Below, piece after piece: positions 8,893 through 18,480 of a DNA stretch of 64,000 nucleotides. The notes below the pieces were generated by a model. It was not told the DNA's origin. It did not search any database and worked only from the letters and a program-made list of their open reading frames with translations. This stretch comes from Saccharothrix sp. S26 (GTDB taxonomy: Bacteria > Actinomycetota > Actinomycetes > Mycobacteriales > Pseudonocardiaceae), in assembly GCF_021390395.1 (NCBI RefSeq), contig NZ_JAJUWT010000021.1, positions 1 through 64,000 of the forward strand, read 5' to 3'. How positions within the stretch are numbered: the first letter of the stretch is position 1; each line of letters opens with the position of its first letter. Made by a program: the position numbers and the translations under genes.

Positions 8893-10434
8893 CTACGCGG
8901 CCGCCTTCGCCAGCAATCGCCCGGTCCGCTCGCGCACCGCCGGCGTGTCCAACCCGCGCACCACCACGGTGGTCCGCCGCCGCAGCACGTCGTCCACCTC
9001 CGTCGCCCACTCGTACCGCTGCGCGTGCGCGACCTGCGCCCAGATGTCGGGTCCGTCCGGGTGCACCCGGTCCAACAACGACGGATCGTCCAACGCCAAC
9101 GACAGCACCTCGTGGCTGACCGTCCCGTAGTGCGTGGCCAAGTGGCGCAACACGTCGTCGGGCACCGACGGCAGCTCCCGTCCCAACTGCGCCCACACCC
9201 GTTCGGGCACCGCCGCTCCCGGCAACGCCGCCGGCACCCCGTCGAACGCCCGCGACAGGTCCCGCCCCAGCGCCTCGCCGACCCGCGCCAGCACCGACGC
9301 CCCGATCCGCCGGAACGTGGTCCACTTGCCGCCCGCCACGCTGATCATCCCGCCACGCCCGCGCGTGATCACGGTCTCGCGCTTGGCGTGGCTGGTGTCG
9401 CCGGACCCGCCGGGCAGCACCCGCAGCCCGGCGAACGTGTACGCCAACCGCGACCGGTCCAGCGCCTCGGCGGAGATGCCGACCGACGCCTCACCGAGGA
9501 TCTGGTCGATGTCGGCCGGTGAGCACCGGACCTCCGCCGGGTCGCCCTCGTACACCTCGTCCGTCGTGCCGAGCAGCAGCTGCCCCTCCCACGGGATGGC
9601 GAACGACACCCGCACGTCGTCCACCGGGATGGTCATCGCCGCGCGCCACGGCACGTCGGTCCGCAGCACCAAGTGCGCGCCCTTGGACAACCGGATGCTG
9701 GGCGCGGCCGACGGGTCCTCCATCCGCCGCACCGAGTCCAGCCACGGCCCGGTCGCGTTGACCACCACCGACGCGTCCAACCCGAACCCGGACCCGTCGA
9801 CCTTGTCCCGCAGCTCGACCCCGGTCACCACCGACCCGCGCTTGCGCAGCCCCACCACCTCGACGTGGTTCAGCAGCACCGCACCCGCCTCGGCCGCCGC
9901 ACGCGCCGCCGTGATGGCCACCCGGGCGTCGTTCATCTGGTGGTCGTAGTACAGCGCCGCACCGCGCAGGCCCTCGGTCCGCAGGTGCGGCACGTACTGC
10001 GCGGCCCGCCGCGCCGACAGCACCTTGCCCACGCCGTCGCCGAACCCGGACAGCGCCGAGTACAGCACCACGCCCGCGCCGAGCACGGGCCGCGAGTGCG
10101 GCCCGCCCCGGTACACCGGCACCAGGAACGGCAGCGGCCGGACCAGGTGCGGGGCCAGGTGGTCGCCCAGCGCGCGCCGCTCGGCGTGGTTCTCCCGCAC
10201 CATCGGCACCGCGCTCGGCCCCATCGCCAGGTACCGCAGGCCGCCGTGCACCAGCTTGGACGACGCGCTGGACGTGGCTCCCGCGAAGTCGCCCGCCTCG
10301 ACCAGCGCCACCCGCAGGCCGGACCGGGCCGCCGCCCACGTGGTGGCGATGCCCAGCGCGCCGCCGCCGATCACGACCAGGTCGAAGGCTCCGTGTCCCA
10401 GCGCCTCGCGCGCCCTGGCCCGTTGCTCGCTCAT
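8893..10434 (-). CDS. glpD: Glycerol-3-phosphate dehydrogenase (FAD)
   Basis: A 513-residue flavoenzyme that oxidises sn-glycerol 3-phosphate to dihydroxyacetone phosphate and feeds electrons to quinones at the membrane. The N-terminal FAD dinucleotide fold is DLVVIGGGALGIATTWAAARSGLRVALVEAGDFA, followed by SSKLVHGGLRYL, a signature of GlpD. The C-terminal part is the DAO_C cap domain. It is the last gene of gylR-glpF-glpK-glpD. The ATG has GGGGAC upstream. A 16-bp direct repeat (CTCATCGTTGTCGTCC) covers its start and the glpK stop region. Confidence 0.96.
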   Translation of the reverse strand: MSEQRARAREALGHGAFDLVVIGGGALGIATTWAAARSGLRVALVEAGDFAGATSSASSKLVHGGLRYLAMGPSAVPMVRENHAERRALGDHLAPHLVRPLPFLVPVYRGGPHSRPVLGAGVVLYSALSGFGDGVGKVLSARRAAQYVPHLRTEGLRGAALYYDHQMNDARVAITAARAAAEAGAVLLNHVEVVGLRKRGSVVTGVELRDKVDGSGFGLDASVVVNATGPWLDSVRRMEDPSAAPSIRLSKGAHLVLRTDVPWRAAMTIPVDDVRVSFAIPWEGQLLLGTTDEVYEGDPAEVRCSPADIDQILGEASVGISAEALDRSRLAYTFAGLRVLPGGSGDTSHAKRETVITRGRGGMISVAGGKWTTFRRIGASVLARVGEALGRDLSRAFDGVPAALPGAAVPERVWAQLGRELPSVPDDVLRHLATHYGTVSHEVLSLALDDPSLLDRVHPDGPDIWAQVAHAQRYEWATEVDDVLRRRTTVVVRGLDTPAVRERTGRLLAKAAA

Positions 10435-10452
10435 CGTTGTCGTCCCCGCTGT

Positions 10453-11943
10453 TCACTCATCGTTGTCGTCCTCGTCGATCCAGCCGACGGTCCGCTCGAC
10501 CGCCTTCTTCCACTTGCGGTAGCCCTTGTCCCTGGTCCGCGCGTCCATCGTCGGCAGCCACTCGGCGGCTTTGTGCCAGTTCTCGCGCAGGGTCTCGGTG
10601 TCCGACCAGTAGCCCACCGCGAGCCCGGCCGCGTAAGCCGCGCCCAGGCACGTGGTCTCGGCGACGATCGGCCGCACCACCGGCACGTCGAGCACGTCGG
10701 ACAGGAAGCCCATGAGCAGGTTGTTGGCGGTCATGCCGCCGTCGACCTTCAGCGTGGTCAGCTCCACGCCCGAGTCGGCGTTCATCGCGTCCACGACCTC
10801 GCGGGTCTGCCACGCGGTCGCCTCCAGCACCGCGCGCGCGATGTGGCCCTTGTCGATGTAGCCGGTCAGGCCCGCGATGACGCCGCGCGCGTCGGACCGC
10901 CAGTGCGGCGCGAACAGGCCGGAGAACGCGGGCACGAAGTACGCGCCGCCGTTGTCCTCGACCGACCGGGCCAGCGTCTCGATCTCCGGGGCGCTGCCGA
11001 TGAGCCCCATCTTGTCGCGGAACCACTGCACCAGCGCGCCGGTGACCGCGATCGCGCCTTCCAGCGCGTACGCGGCCGGCTGGTCGCCGATCTTGTAGCC
11101 GACCGTGGTGAGCAGGCCGTTCTCCGAGACCACCGGCTTGTCACCGGTGTTGACCAGCAGGAAGCTGCCGGTGCCGTAGGTGCACTTGCCCTCGCCGGGG
11201 GAGTAGCAGGTCTGGCCGAACAGCGCGGCCTGCTGGTCGCCGAGCGCGGAGGCCACCGGGACGCCTTCCAGCGTGCCGGTCGCGGTGCCGTAGACCTCGG
11301 CGGACGAGCGGATCTCCGGCAGCATCGCCCGGGGCACGCCGATCGCGTCGACCAGCTCGTCGTCCCAGTCCAGCGTCTCCAGGTTCATCAGCATGGTACG
11401 GCTGGCGTTGGTGACGTCGGTGACGTGGCGGCCGGTGAGCTTCCAGATCAGCCAGGTGTCCATGGTGCCGAACAGCACCTCGCCCCGCTCGCCGCGGTCG
11501 CGCAGCCCGTCGACGTGGTCGAGCAGCCAGCGGACCTTCGGCCCGGAGAAGTAGGTGGCCAGCGGCAGGCCGCACTTGTCCCGGAACCGGTTCTGCTCGC
11601 CCAGCTCCTTCACCAGCTGGTCGGTGCGCGTGTCCTGCCAGACGATCGCGTTGTGCACGGGCCTGCCGGTGGCCTTGTCCCACACCAGCGTGGTCTCGCG
11701 CTGGTTGGTGATGCCGACGGCGGCCAGGTCGTGCACGGTCAGCGACGCCTTCTGCAGCGCGCCGTGCACGACGTCGAGCACGTTGGCCCAGATCTCCTCG
11801 GCGTCGTGCTCGACCCAGCCCGGCTTGGGGAAGATCTGCCGGTGCTCCTTCTGCGCCACGGACACGATCGCGCCACCGTGGTCGAAGACGATGCACCGCG
11901 ACGACGTCGTGCCCTGGTCGATGGCTGCGATGTAGGTGCTCAC
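10453..11943 (-). CDS. glpK: Glycerol kinase
   Basis: A 496-residue FGGY-family kinase that phosphorylates glycerol to glycerol 3-phosphate with ATP. It opens with the phosphate-binding loop [14 protein letters not shown]. Glycerol-site segments [13 protein letters not shown] and NQRETT are present, and [21 protein letters not shown] marks the C-terminal ATP domain. It lies 10 bp downstream of the facilitator gene glpF and 18 bp before glpD. Length is normal for the family. Confidence 0.97.
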   Translation of the reverse strand: MSTYIAAIDQGTTSSRCIVFDHGGAIVSVAQKEHRQIFPKPGWVEHDAEEIWANVLDVVHGALQKASLTVHDLAAVGITNQRETTLVWDKATGRPVHNAIVWQDTRTDQLVKELGEQNRFRDKCGLPLATYFSGPKVRWLLDHVDGLRDRGERGEVLFGTMDTWLIWKLTGRHVTDVTNASRTMLMNLETLDWDDELVDAIGVPRAMLPEIRSSAEVYGTATGTLEGVPVASALGDQQAALFGQTCYSPGEGKCTYGTGSFLLVNTGDKPVVSENGLLTTVGYKIGDQPAAYALEGAIAVTGALVQWFRDKMGLIGSAPEIETLARSVEDNGGAYFVPAFSGLFAPHWRSDARGVIAGLTGYIDKGHIARAVLEATAWQTREVVDAMNADSGVELTTLKVDGGMTANNLLMGFLSDVLDVPVVRPIVAETTCLGAAYAAGLAVGYWSDTETLRENWHKAAEWLPTMDARTRDKGYRKWKKAVERTVGWIDEDDNDE

Positions 11944-11953
11944 GGGACGCTCC

Positions 11954-12664
11954 TCAGTAGACGGCGATGTCGACGAGCCCGGCCAATGCTCCGCCGATCA
12001 GGGGACCGACGACGGGGATCCAGGCGTATCCCCAGTCCGATCCACCCTTTCCGGGGATCGGCAGGACGGCGTGCGCGAGCCGCGGGCCGAGGTCGCGCGC
12101 GGGGTTGATGGCGTAGCCGGTGGGCCCGCCCAGGGACATGCCGATGCCGACGACGAGCAGGGCGACGATCAGCACGCCGGTCCCGGAGGTCTCCAGGCCC
12201 TTGGTCTGGCCGGTCGCCAGGATGACGAACACCAGCACGAACGTGGCGATGACCTCGGTGACGAGGTTCTGCGCGCGGTGGCGCACCTCCGGGCCGGTGG
12301 CGAAGATGCCGAGCACCTCACCGGTGTTGGCGCGGAACTGGCCGAGGTAGGTCAGGTAGCACAGCACCGCGCCGGTGAACGCGCCGAGGAACTGGGCCAG
12401 CAGGTAGAGCGGGACGGTGCTCCAGTCGCCGTTGTGGATGGCCAGGCCGAGCGTCACGGCCGGGTTGAGGTGCGCGCCGGACAGCGGCGCGACGGCGTAG
12501 GCGCCGGCCAGCACGGCGAAGCCCCAGCCGAACGTGATCACCACCCAGCCCGCGCCGTGGGACTTCGACTTCGCCAACACCACGCCCGCCACGACGCCGT
12601 TGCCGAGCAGCAACAGCAGTGCGGTGCCCAGGAACTCACCGATGAAGATCGACTGGTTGGTCAT
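11954..12664 (-). CDS. glpF: Glycerol uptake facilitator (aquaglyceroporin)
   Basis: A 236-residue MIP-family channel with six membrane helices and two half-helices carrying NPA motifs: [12 protein letters not shown] in the first half and [13 protein letters not shown] in the second. The Asp after the second NPAR is typical of glycerol facilitators rather than water channels. The ATG at 12664 has an AGAGAGGG Shine-Dalgarno. A palindromic operator-like sequence lies 28 bp upstream of the start. Confidence 0.95.
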   Translation of the reverse strand: MTNQSIFIGEFLGTALLLLLGNGVVAGVVLAKSKSHGAGWVVITFGWGFAVLAGAYAVAPLSGAHLNPAVTLGLAIHNGDWSTVPLYLLAQFLGAFTGAVLCYLTYLGQFRANTGEVLGIFATGPEVRHRAQNLVTEVIATFVLVFVILATGQTKGLETSGTGVLIVALLVVGIGMSLGGPTGYAINPARDLGPRLAHAVLPIPGKGGSDWGYAWIPVVGPLIGGALAGLVDIAVY

Positions 12665-12691
12665 CCACGCGCCCTCTCTGGCCTGAATGCC

Positions 12692-12708
12692 GTTCGACAA
12701 TGTCGTAC
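12692..12708. promoter_or_regulatory. GylR operator upstream of glpF
   Basis: GTTCGAC-AAT-GTCGTAC is a 7-3-7 inverted repeat with one mismatch, in the 103-bp gap between gylR and glpF. It is nearly identical to the perfect copy in front of gylR, so both are read as binding sites for the IclR-type regulator. Confidence 0.65.
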
Positions 12709-12767
12709 GGTGCGCGTGAATCCTGTGCCGACGCTCACAACTTGTCAACCCTCCTGGAACGCCCGCG

Positions 12768-13535
12768 TCACCAGGGGATGGCGCCGAGCTCGCGCGAGAT
12801 CGACCGCGCGGCCTCCCGGACGTAGGACACGAGGTCGGTGCGCGGCTGCTTGTGCTCGTCGCACAACCGCTCGACCGGTCCGGAGATCCCGACCGCGCCC
12901 ACGGTCACCGCCCGCCGGTCCCGGATGGGCGCGGCCAGCGACACCTCGCCCTCGACCAGCTCCTCCACGTCCGACGCCCAACCACGTTGCCTGACCTGCT
13001 CCAACGCGTCACCGAGCCGGTCGAGGTCGGTGATCGTGGCGGCGGTGTAGGCCTTGAGCGGCTCGTCGTCGGCCAGGCCCAGGCCGACCGGGTCGTCGGC
13101 GAGCAGCACCTTGCCCAGGGCGCTGGCGTGCGCGGGCAGCAGAGCGCCGACCTCGAGCACCTGCCGGGAGTTGTCCGGGCGGAACACGTGGTGCACGACC
13201 AGGACCTGGTTCTCGTGCAGGGTGCCGATGCGGACGCTCTCCATGCTGCGCGAGGCCAGCGAGTCCGACCAGTTCAACGCGCGGGTGCGCAGCTCGTTGC
13301 CGTCGAGGTAGCTGCTGCCGATGTGGAACAGCGCCGCGCCGAGCTGGTACTTGCCCGAGTCCGGCGACTGCTCGACGAACCCGACGAGCTGCAACGTCCG
13401 CAGGATGCCGTGCACGGTCGGTTTGGGCAGCTCCAGGGCTCGGGCGAGCTCCGCGACCCCCATCCGCCGCGCGCCGCTGGCCAGCAGCCGCAACACGGCG
13501 GCCGCCCGTTCGATGGACTGGATGGGTCCGGGCAC
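12768..13535 (-). CDS. gylR: IclR-family glycerol operon regulator (GylR type)
   Basis: A 255-residue protein with an N-terminal winged helix-turn-helix ([30 protein letters not shown], about residues 25-54) and an IclR effector-binding domain. The middle section ([27 protein letters not shown], and the end [17 protein letters not shown]) closely resembles Streptomyces GylR, which represses glycerol use until glycerol or glycerol 3-phosphate binds. It is encoded directly upstream of glpFKD on the same strand. The GTG 13535 start has a leaderless-type -10 and a perfect operator just upstream, so autoregulation is likely. Confidence 0.92.
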   Translation of the reverse strand: MPGPIQSIERAAAVLRLLASGARRMGVAELARALELPKPTVHGILRTLQLVGFVEQSPDSGKYQLGAALFHIGSSYLDGNELRTRALNWSDSLASRSMESVRIGTLHENQVLVVHHVFRPDNSRQVLEVGALLPAHASALGKVLLADDPVGLGLADDEPLKAYTAATITDLDRLGDALEQVRQRGWASDVEELVEGEVSLAAPIRDRRAVTVGAVGISGPVERLCDEHKQPRTDLVSYVREAARSISRELGAIPW

Positions 13536-13541
13536 GCGATC

Positions 13542-13574
13542 ACTCTAGCGCTTCACCGTTCGACCATGTCGAAC
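13542..13574 (-). promoter_or_regulatory. gylR leaderless promoter and operator
   Basis: On the minus strand TAGAGT (13547-13542) ends 6 nt before the gylR GTG. Directly upstream, 13558-13574 is a perfect palindrome GTTCGAC-CAT-GTCGAAC that covers the -35 region, so a bound repressor would block polymerase. Confidence 0.65.
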
Positions 13575-13588
13575 TACGCCGATCGTAA

Positions 13589-13921
13589 TCACGCGCAGCC
13601 GGAGCCCGCCCGGTCCCGGCACAGCCCACGGGGCTCGGGCGCCAACCCGAGCAGGCGGCGGCACTGGGGCGGCATGTCCACCCCGTCGGCGATCCGCTCG
13701 ATCGTGTCCAGCGTCGGCAGCCTCCGCCGGCGCATGTACTCGCTGATCCGCCCCTGCGCGATGCCCGTGACGCCCGCGAGGTCGTTCTGGCTGTACCCGG
13801 CGTGCCGCCGGAGCAGGACCAGCAGGCTCGCGATGTCGCGGTCCTCCAGCGCGGCGACGACGTCGGGCCGCGACCACAGCCTGTCCGGCACGCGCGCGAC
13901 CCATCCGGCTCTACGTTCCAT
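13589..13921 (-). CDS. XRE-type helix-turn-helix protein
   Basis: A 110-residue DNA-binding protein. The HTH is LVLLRRHAGYSQNDLAGVTGIAQGRISEYMRRRRLPTLDTIERIADGVDMP (about residues 33-83), a standard XRE/Cro fold. The tail is short and without an effector domain. The ATG at 13921 is preferred to an upstream GTG (13951) because GGGGGG lies about 7 nt before it. Targets are unknown. Confidence 0.8.
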   Translation of the reverse strand: MERRAGWVARVPDRLWSRPDVVAALEDRDIASLLVLLRRHAGYSQNDLAGVTGIAQGRISEYMRRRRLPTLDTIERIADGVDMPPQCRRLLGLAPEPRGLCRDRAGSGCA

Positions 13922-14070
13922 GACAAGTCCCCCCGACTGGGAATCGCCCACCGTCAGCGCGGTGTTACGGACCGGAACCGCGCAATCACACGGTGATATC
14001 TCACGCTGTGCTGCCGAACCCGCCGCGCGCCCTGGGACGGTGACTGGTCCGTAGACCTAGGGGGGATCCC

Positions 14071-14589
14071 ATGCGTCACCTGACCAAGTTGTTCGCGGTG
14101 TTCGGACTGCTGCTCGCCGCGCTGATCGTCGTGCCGACCGGGGCGACCGGAGCAACCGGGGCGATTGCGGCGGCGCCGTCCGCCCGGACCGCGAACACCC
14201 CGATCCAGAGCCGGCACGACTGGCGGTGCCTGGACTCGGACGTCTCGTCGCCGACCCACAACGGCACCAAGGTGCAGATCTGGGACTGCAACGGCTGGAA
14301 CAACCAGAAGTGGACCTACTACGACGACTACACCATCCGCAGCACCCATGACGGCCGATGCCTGGACGCCGACGTCTCGTCGCCGACGCACGACGGCACC
14401 AAGGTGCAGGTCTGGGACTGCAACGGGTGGGACAACCAGAAGTGGACCATGTACACCAACGGCCAGGTCGTGAGCTGGCACGACGGCCGGTGCCTCGACC
14501 TGGACGTGTCGTCGCCGACGCACAACGGCAGCAAGGTCCAGGTCTGGACGTGCAACGGCTGGGACAACCAGTCCTGGTACAAGCCGTGA
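14071..14589 (+). CDS. Secreted ricin-type beta-trefoil lectin
   Basis: A 172-residue protein with a signal peptide (positively charged MRHLTK, then FAVFGLLLAALIVVP) and a mature part made of three near-identical repeats of about 43 residues. Each ends in a QxW motif (NNQKW, DNQKW, DNQSW) and contains RCLD.DVSSPTH.G.KVQ.W.CNGW. Three QxW subdomains form a complete beta-trefoil carbohydrate-binding module with no catalytic domain attached, so it is a free-standing secreted lectin. AGGGGGGAT precedes the ATG. The repeats are also strongly conserved at the DNA level. Confidence 0.9.
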   Translation: MRHLTKLFAVFGLLLAALIVVPTGATGATGAIAAAPSARTANTPIQSRHDWRCLDSDVSSPTHNGTKVQIWDCNGWNNQKWTYYDDYTIRSTHDGRCLDADVSSPTHDGTKVQVWDCNGWDNQKWTMYTNGQVVSWHDGRCLDLDVSSPTHNGSKVQVWTCNGWDNQSWYKP

Positions 14590-14612
14590 CACCGCCGCGC
14601 CGGTGAGCACGC

Positions 14613-14650
14613 CCGGTCGTCCCGGCCCCACGCGGGGTCGGGACGACCGG
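14613..14650. terminator. Bidirectional hairpin terminator
   Basis: CCGGTCGTCCCGGCCCC and its complement form a 17-bp stem with one G-T pair and a 4-nt loop (ACGC), placed between two convergent genes. The following bases can extend the stem (GTGAG with CTCAC), reaching into the stop codon of the minus-strand gene. Confidence 0.8.
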
Positions 14651-14656
14651 TGCGCC

Positions 14657-15553
14657 TCACAGGTCCAGCGACCAGGTCTGCGCCTGCACGTCACGCCCGA
14701 ACAGCCGCTCCGGCGTGCTCGTGTCGATCCGGAAGCCGGCCTTCTCGTAGATGTGGCGTGACGCCGCCAGCCCGGCCACGGTCCACAGCACCACCCGCTC
14801 GTACCCGGCCCGGCGGGCGAAGCGGAGGCACTCGTCCACCAGCCGCGCGCCGATGCCCAGGCCGCGCGCGGCCGGCTCGACCAGCAGCAGGCGCAGCTTG
14901 GCCGTGCGGTCGTCCACCCGCACGCAGAACACCGACCCGACCGGCTCCCCGTCGACCTCGGCGATCCACGCCGCCTCGCGGTCGGGGGAGTGCTCCTGCC
15001 CGTACTCGCCGACGACCCGCGCCACCAGGGCCTCGAAGGTCTGGTCGAAGCCGCACTCCTCCGCGTAGCGCACCCCGTGCCGCTGCACCACCCACCCGAG
15101 GTCGCCCGGCCGCAACGGCCGCAGCAGGTAGGAGCGGGGCGTGCCGGTGAGCAGGCGTTCGATCCGCCGCATCGACGCCACCAGCTCGGCGCGCTCCGCC
15201 GCCGGCAAGGGCTCCAGCAGCGCGCCGATCTCGGCGTCGGACCGGGCGTTCAGCTCGGCGAACACCGACTCGCCGCGCGGGGTGAGGGTGACGACGTGAC
15301 GGCGCGAGTCGCGCTCGGACGGCGTCCGGGTGACCAGCCCGTCACGGTCGAAGCGGCCGAGGATGCGGCTGAGGTAGCCGGCGTCCAACGACAGCGCGGC
15401 CCGCAGGTCCGGCACCTCGCACGGGCCAGCGGCCAGTTCGAACAGCACGCGCACCTCGGTCACCGAGTACGGCGAGGACAGGTAGCCGCGGTCGAGCACG
15501 CCGATCACGCCGGTGTAGAAGCGGTTGAACGCGCGCACGTCCGCGACCGTCAT
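14657..15553 (-). CDS. MarR-GNAT fusion: regulator with acetyltransferase domain
   Basis: A 298-residue protein. Residues 1 to about 140 form a MarR winged helix (SVTEVRVLFELAAGPCEVPDLRAALSLDAGYLSRILGRFDRDGLVTR). Residues about 145-298 form a GNAT acetyltransferase with the acetyl-CoA loop LLLVEPAARGLGIGARLVDECLRFARRAGY. This fusion is a known actinobacterial and proteobacterial architecture, and the acetylated substrate is unknown. The ATG at 15553 has GAGGGAG 7 nt upstream. Two palindromes in the leader point to autoregulation. Confidence 0.88.
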   Translation of the reverse strand: MTVADVRAFNRFYTGVIGVLDRGYLSSPYSVTEVRVLFELAAGPCEVPDLRAALSLDAGYLSRILGRFDRDGLVTRTPSERDSRRHVVTLTPRGESVFAELNARSDAEIGALLEPLPAAERAELVASMRRIERLLTGTPRSYLLRPLRPGDLGWVVQRHGVRYAEECGFDQTFEALVARVVGEYGQEHSPDREAAWIAEVDGEPVGSVFCVRVDDRTAKLRLLLVEPAARGLGIGARLVDECLRFARRAGYERVVLWTVAGLAASRHIYEKAGFRIDTSTPERLFGRDVQAQTWSLDL

Positions 15554-15554
15554 C

Positions 15555-15590
15555 GTTGACTCCCTCAACAGAACCGTTGACGGAGTCAAC
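15555..15590. promoter_or_regulatory. Paired MarR-type palindromes
   Basis: GTTGA-CTCCC-TCAAC (15555-15569) and GTTGAC-GGA-GTCAAC (15576-15590) are two inverted repeats with 21-bp centre spacing, i.e. two helical turns. They lie directly before the MarR-GNAT gene start and probably bind its MarR domain. Confidence 0.6.
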
Positions 15591-15591
15591 C

Positions 15592-17025
15592 TTAGTCACG
15601 GGGTCGGTAGATGGCCAACGCCGCCGGCCGGGACCGGAACTCGAACGTGGACCCGGTGGGGCCGACCTCGCCGTCCGTCGCGATCGCCACCGCCGCGTCG
15701 AGCAGCCGCACGTCCAGCCAGCGCGTCTCCAGGTGCCGGTAGGTGCGGCTGCGGTGCAGCGAGCCCAGCAGCGCGCCGAGGAAGAAGCGCGCCCGCGAGA
15801 ACCGGGTGTCGGCGCGGATGTAGCGGACGTCCATCAGGCCCGCGTCGAGGGAGGGCCGCATGGTCGGCGCGAAGCCCTTGGGCCGGTACGGGCCGTTGCC
15901 GACGAACAGCATCCACACCAGGTGCGGCTCGCCGTTGAGCTCGACCCGCAACGGGCGTGACGTGCGCAGCACGTTGGCCAGGGCGATCGCGGCCGCGGGC
16001 CACTTGCCCCACCGGTCCTGCAACTGCTCGCGCAGCCGCACCATGTCGGGGTAGCCGCCCAGGCTCGCGGTGTTGACGAACCAGCGCGGCCCCTCGCCGT
16101 CCACCGACACCGCCGCCAGGTCCACCAGCACGCCGTCGCCCTCCGCGACCGCCCGCGCCGTGTCGTCCAGCCCCCGCACGCCCACGTCCCGCGCGAAGTG
16201 GTTCAACGTCCCGGCGGGCACGAGCACCAGCGGCAGCCGGTGCGCCGCCGCCAGTGCGGCCACCGCCGCGACCGACCCGTCCCCGCCCGCCACGCCCAGT
16301 GCGTGCGGAGCGTGATCGGCGATCACCGTGTCGAGATCCTCGATTCCCACGATCGTGGCCTTCGGCCACTCCTGGAGGATCTCGGTGGTCGGATCTGCGC
16401 CGCCCAGGCCCGCGCTCGGGTTCACCACGACCACCAGGCCCTCGCCGTCGACCAGCGGCTCCAGCTCCCGGTGCTCGCGCGCCGACGCGGGCTCGGTGCG
16501 CCCCACGGGCCACCAACGCCTGGTCAGCAGGCCCGCGCCGACCCCGATCGCGGCGCCCGCCGCCACGTCGGACGGCCAGTGCACGCCCGTGTGGATCCGC
16601 GAGTAGGCCACCGCGGCGGCCACCGGCGCGACCGCCGCCGCCAACGCGGGCGACTCCATCGCCAACGCCGTGGTGAACGCCGCCGCCGACGCCGCGTGCC
16701 CGGACGGGAACGACGACGACGTGGGGCGCTTGGTCAGCCGCCTGGGCACCAGCAGCAGGTCGGCGGCGGGCCGGCGGCGCGGGAACAGGCGCTTCGCGAC
16801 CAGGCTCGCGCTGAAGCTCGCCCCGCCGATCGCCGCCACCCCGCGCAGCGCCGCACGCCGCGTCACCCCTTTGCGCATCGCCAGCACACCCCCCACCACC
16901 AGCCACAACGCGCTGTGGTTGGCGGCGCGGGACAACCTCTTCATCCCCTCGTCCACGGGGGAGGCGCGCAGCGCGCCGGAACGCCTCATCACGGCCAGGT
17001 CCAGGCGGTTCACTCGTCGGAGCAC
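15592..17025 (-). CDS. PAP2 phosphatase-diacylglycerol kinase fusion
   Basis: A 477-residue bifunctional lipid enzyme. The N-terminal half is a membrane PAP2/phosphatidic acid phosphatase domain with all three signature blocks: KRLFPRRRP, SFPSGHA and SRIHTGVHWPSD. The C-terminal half (from about residue 195) is a DAGK/sphingosine kinase-like catalytic domain with VVVVNPSAGLG, GGDGSV and PAGTLNHFARD. It probably handles undecaprenyl- or glycerophospholipid phosphates at the membrane. Its last codons end 38 bp upstream of the MarR-GNAT start. A separate DAGK-like gene lies at 27.2 kb. Confidence 0.87.
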   Translation of the reverse strand: MLRRVNRLDLAVMRRSGALRASPVDEGMKRLSRAANHSALWLVVGGVLAMRKGVTRRAALRGVAAIGGASFSASLVAKRLFPRRRPAADLLLVPRRLTKRPTSSSFPSGHAASAAAFTTALAMESPALAAAVAPVAAAVAYSRIHTGVHWPSDVAAGAAIGVGAGLLTRRWWPVGRTEPASAREHRELEPLVDGEGLVVVVNPSAGLGGADPTTEILQEWPKATIVGIEDLDTVIADHAPHALGVAGGDGSVAAVAALAAAHRLPLVLVPAGTLNHFARDVGVRGLDDTARAVAEGDGVLVDLAAVSVDGEGPRWFVNTASLGGYPDMVRLREQLQDRWGKWPAAAIALANVLRTSRPLRVELNGEPHLVWMLFVGNGPYRPKGFAPTMRPSLDAGLMDVRYIRADTRFSRARFFLGALLGSLHRSRTYRHLETRWLDVRLLDAAVAIATDGEVGPTGSTFEFRSRPAALAIYRPRD

Positions 17026-17093
17026 ACGAGAACGTTATCCGCGAAATCGGTGCGACGCCCGATTGGATCACTGAGGAAAGCGCCGAATGCGCC

Positions 17094-17099
17094 TACTGT
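17094..17099 (+). promoter_or_regulatory. -10 element of pafA promoter
   Basis: TACTGT ends exactly 6 nt before the pafA ATG, the same geometry as at dop, pafB and gylR. The mRNA should be leaderless even though GAGGG is adjacent to the ATG (too close to act as a normal Shine-Dalgarno). Confidence 0.5.
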
Positions 17100-17105
17100 T
17101 GAGGG

Positions 17106-18464
17106 ATGCAGCGGCGGATCTTCGGCATTGAGACTGAGTTCGGGGTGACCTGCACCTTCCACGGGCAGCGCAGGCTGTCCCCGGATGAGGTCGCGCGTTA
17201 TCTGTTCCGCCGGGTCGTCTCGTGGGGACGCTCGTCGAACGTCTTCCTGCGCAACGGCTCTCGGCTCTACCTGGACGTGGGCTCGCACCCCGAGTACGCC
17301 ACGGCGGAATGCGACGACCTCGCCCAGCTCGTCACGCATGACAAGGCTGGTGAGCGGATCCTCGAAGACCTGCTCGTCGACGCCGAGCGCAGGCTCGCCG
17401 ACGAGGGCATCGGGGGCGACATCTTCCTGTTCAAGAACAACACCGACTCCGCGGGCAACTCCTACGGTTGCCACGAGAACTACCTGGTCGCGCGGGCGGG
17501 CGAGTTCTCCCGCATCGCCGACGTCCTGCTGCCGTTCCTGGTGACCCGGCAGCTCATCTGCGGCGCGGGCAAGGTGCTCCAGACGCCGCGCGGAGCGGTC
17601 TACTGCCTGTCGCAGCGGGCCGAGCACATCTGGGAGGGCGTGTCCAGCGCCACCACCCGGTCCCGCCCGATCATCAACACCCGCGACGAGCCGCACGCCG
17701 ACGCCGAGCGCTACCGCAGGCTCCACGTCATCGTCGGCGACTCGAACATGTCCGAGGTGACCACGCTGCTCAAGGTGGGCAGCGCCAACCTCGTGCTGGA
17801 GATGATCGAGCAGGGCGTGCAGTTCCGCGACTTCAGCCTGGACAACCCGATCCGCGCGATCCGCGAGATCAGCCACGATCTGACCGGCAGGCGCACCGTG
17901 CGGCTGGCGGGCGGCAAGGAGGCCTCGGCGCTGGACATCCAGCGCGAGTACTACGAGCGCGCGGTGGAGCACGTGGCCAAGCGCGCGCCCGACCCGATGG
18001 CGGAACGGGTGCTCGAGCTGTGGGGCCGCACGCTGGACGCGGTCGAGGCCGAGGACCTGTCCAAGATCGACCGCGAGATCGACTGGGCCATCAAGTACCG
18101 GCTGATGGAGCGCTACCAGGCCAAGCACGGCATGGACCTGTCCAACCCGCGCATCGCCCAGCTCGACCTCGCCTACCACGACATCCGGCGCGGCCGGGGC
18201 ATCTTCGACCTGCTCCAGCGGAAGGACCAGGTGGAACGGGTGACCGACGACGGCGAGATCGAGGCCGCCAAGGACACCCCGCCGCAGACCACGCGGGCCA
18301 AGCTGCGCGGCGACTTCATCGCCGCCGCGCAGGCCGCGGGCCGCGACTTCACCGTCGACTGGGTGCACCTCAAGCTCAACGACCAGGCGCAGCGCACCGT
18401 GCTGTGCAAGGACCCGTTCCGCGCGGTGGACGAACGCGTGGAGCGGCTGATCTCGTCTCTCTAG
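17106..18464 (+). CDS. pafA: Pup--protein ligase PafA
   Basis: A 452-residue carboxylate-amine ligase of the glutamine-synthetase fold. It joins the C-terminal Glu side chain of Pup to substrate lysines using ATP. Features are [18 protein letters not shown] (catalytic Glu/Mg site), [38 protein letters not shown] and [19 protein letters not shown]. It is a paralogue of Dop at 5.2 kb. In many relatives pafA directly follows prcA; here about 8.3 kb, including the glycerol regulon, lies between them. Confidence 0.97.
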   Translation: MQRRIFGIETEFGVTCTFHGQRRLSPDEVARYLFRRVVSWGRSSNVFLRNGSRLYLDVGSHPEYATAECDDLAQLVTHDKAGERILEDLLVDAERRLADEGIGGDIFLFKNNTDSAGNSYGCHENYLVARAGEFSRIADVLLPFLVTRQLICGAGKVLQTPRGAVYCLSQRAEHIWEGVSSATTRSRPIINTRDEPHADAERYRRLHVIVGDSNMSEVTTLLKVGSANLVLEMIEQGVQFRDFSLDNPIRAIREISHDLTGRRTVRLAGGKEASALDIQREYYERAVEHVAKRAPDPMAERVLELWGRTLDAVEAEDLSKIDREIDWAIKYRLMERYQAKHGMDLSNPRIAQLDLAYHDIRRGRGIFDLLQRKDQVERVTDDGEIEAAKDTPPQTTRAKLRGDFIAAAQAAGRDFTVDWVHLKLNDQAQRTVLCKDPFRAVDERVERLISSL

Positions 18465-18480
18465 CGGTATGCCCGGCGGG

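Noticed and set aside
9673-12108. 811-codon plus-strand frame opposite glpD/glpK
   Set aside because: It spans several minus-strand genes with known motifs and shows no domain itself.
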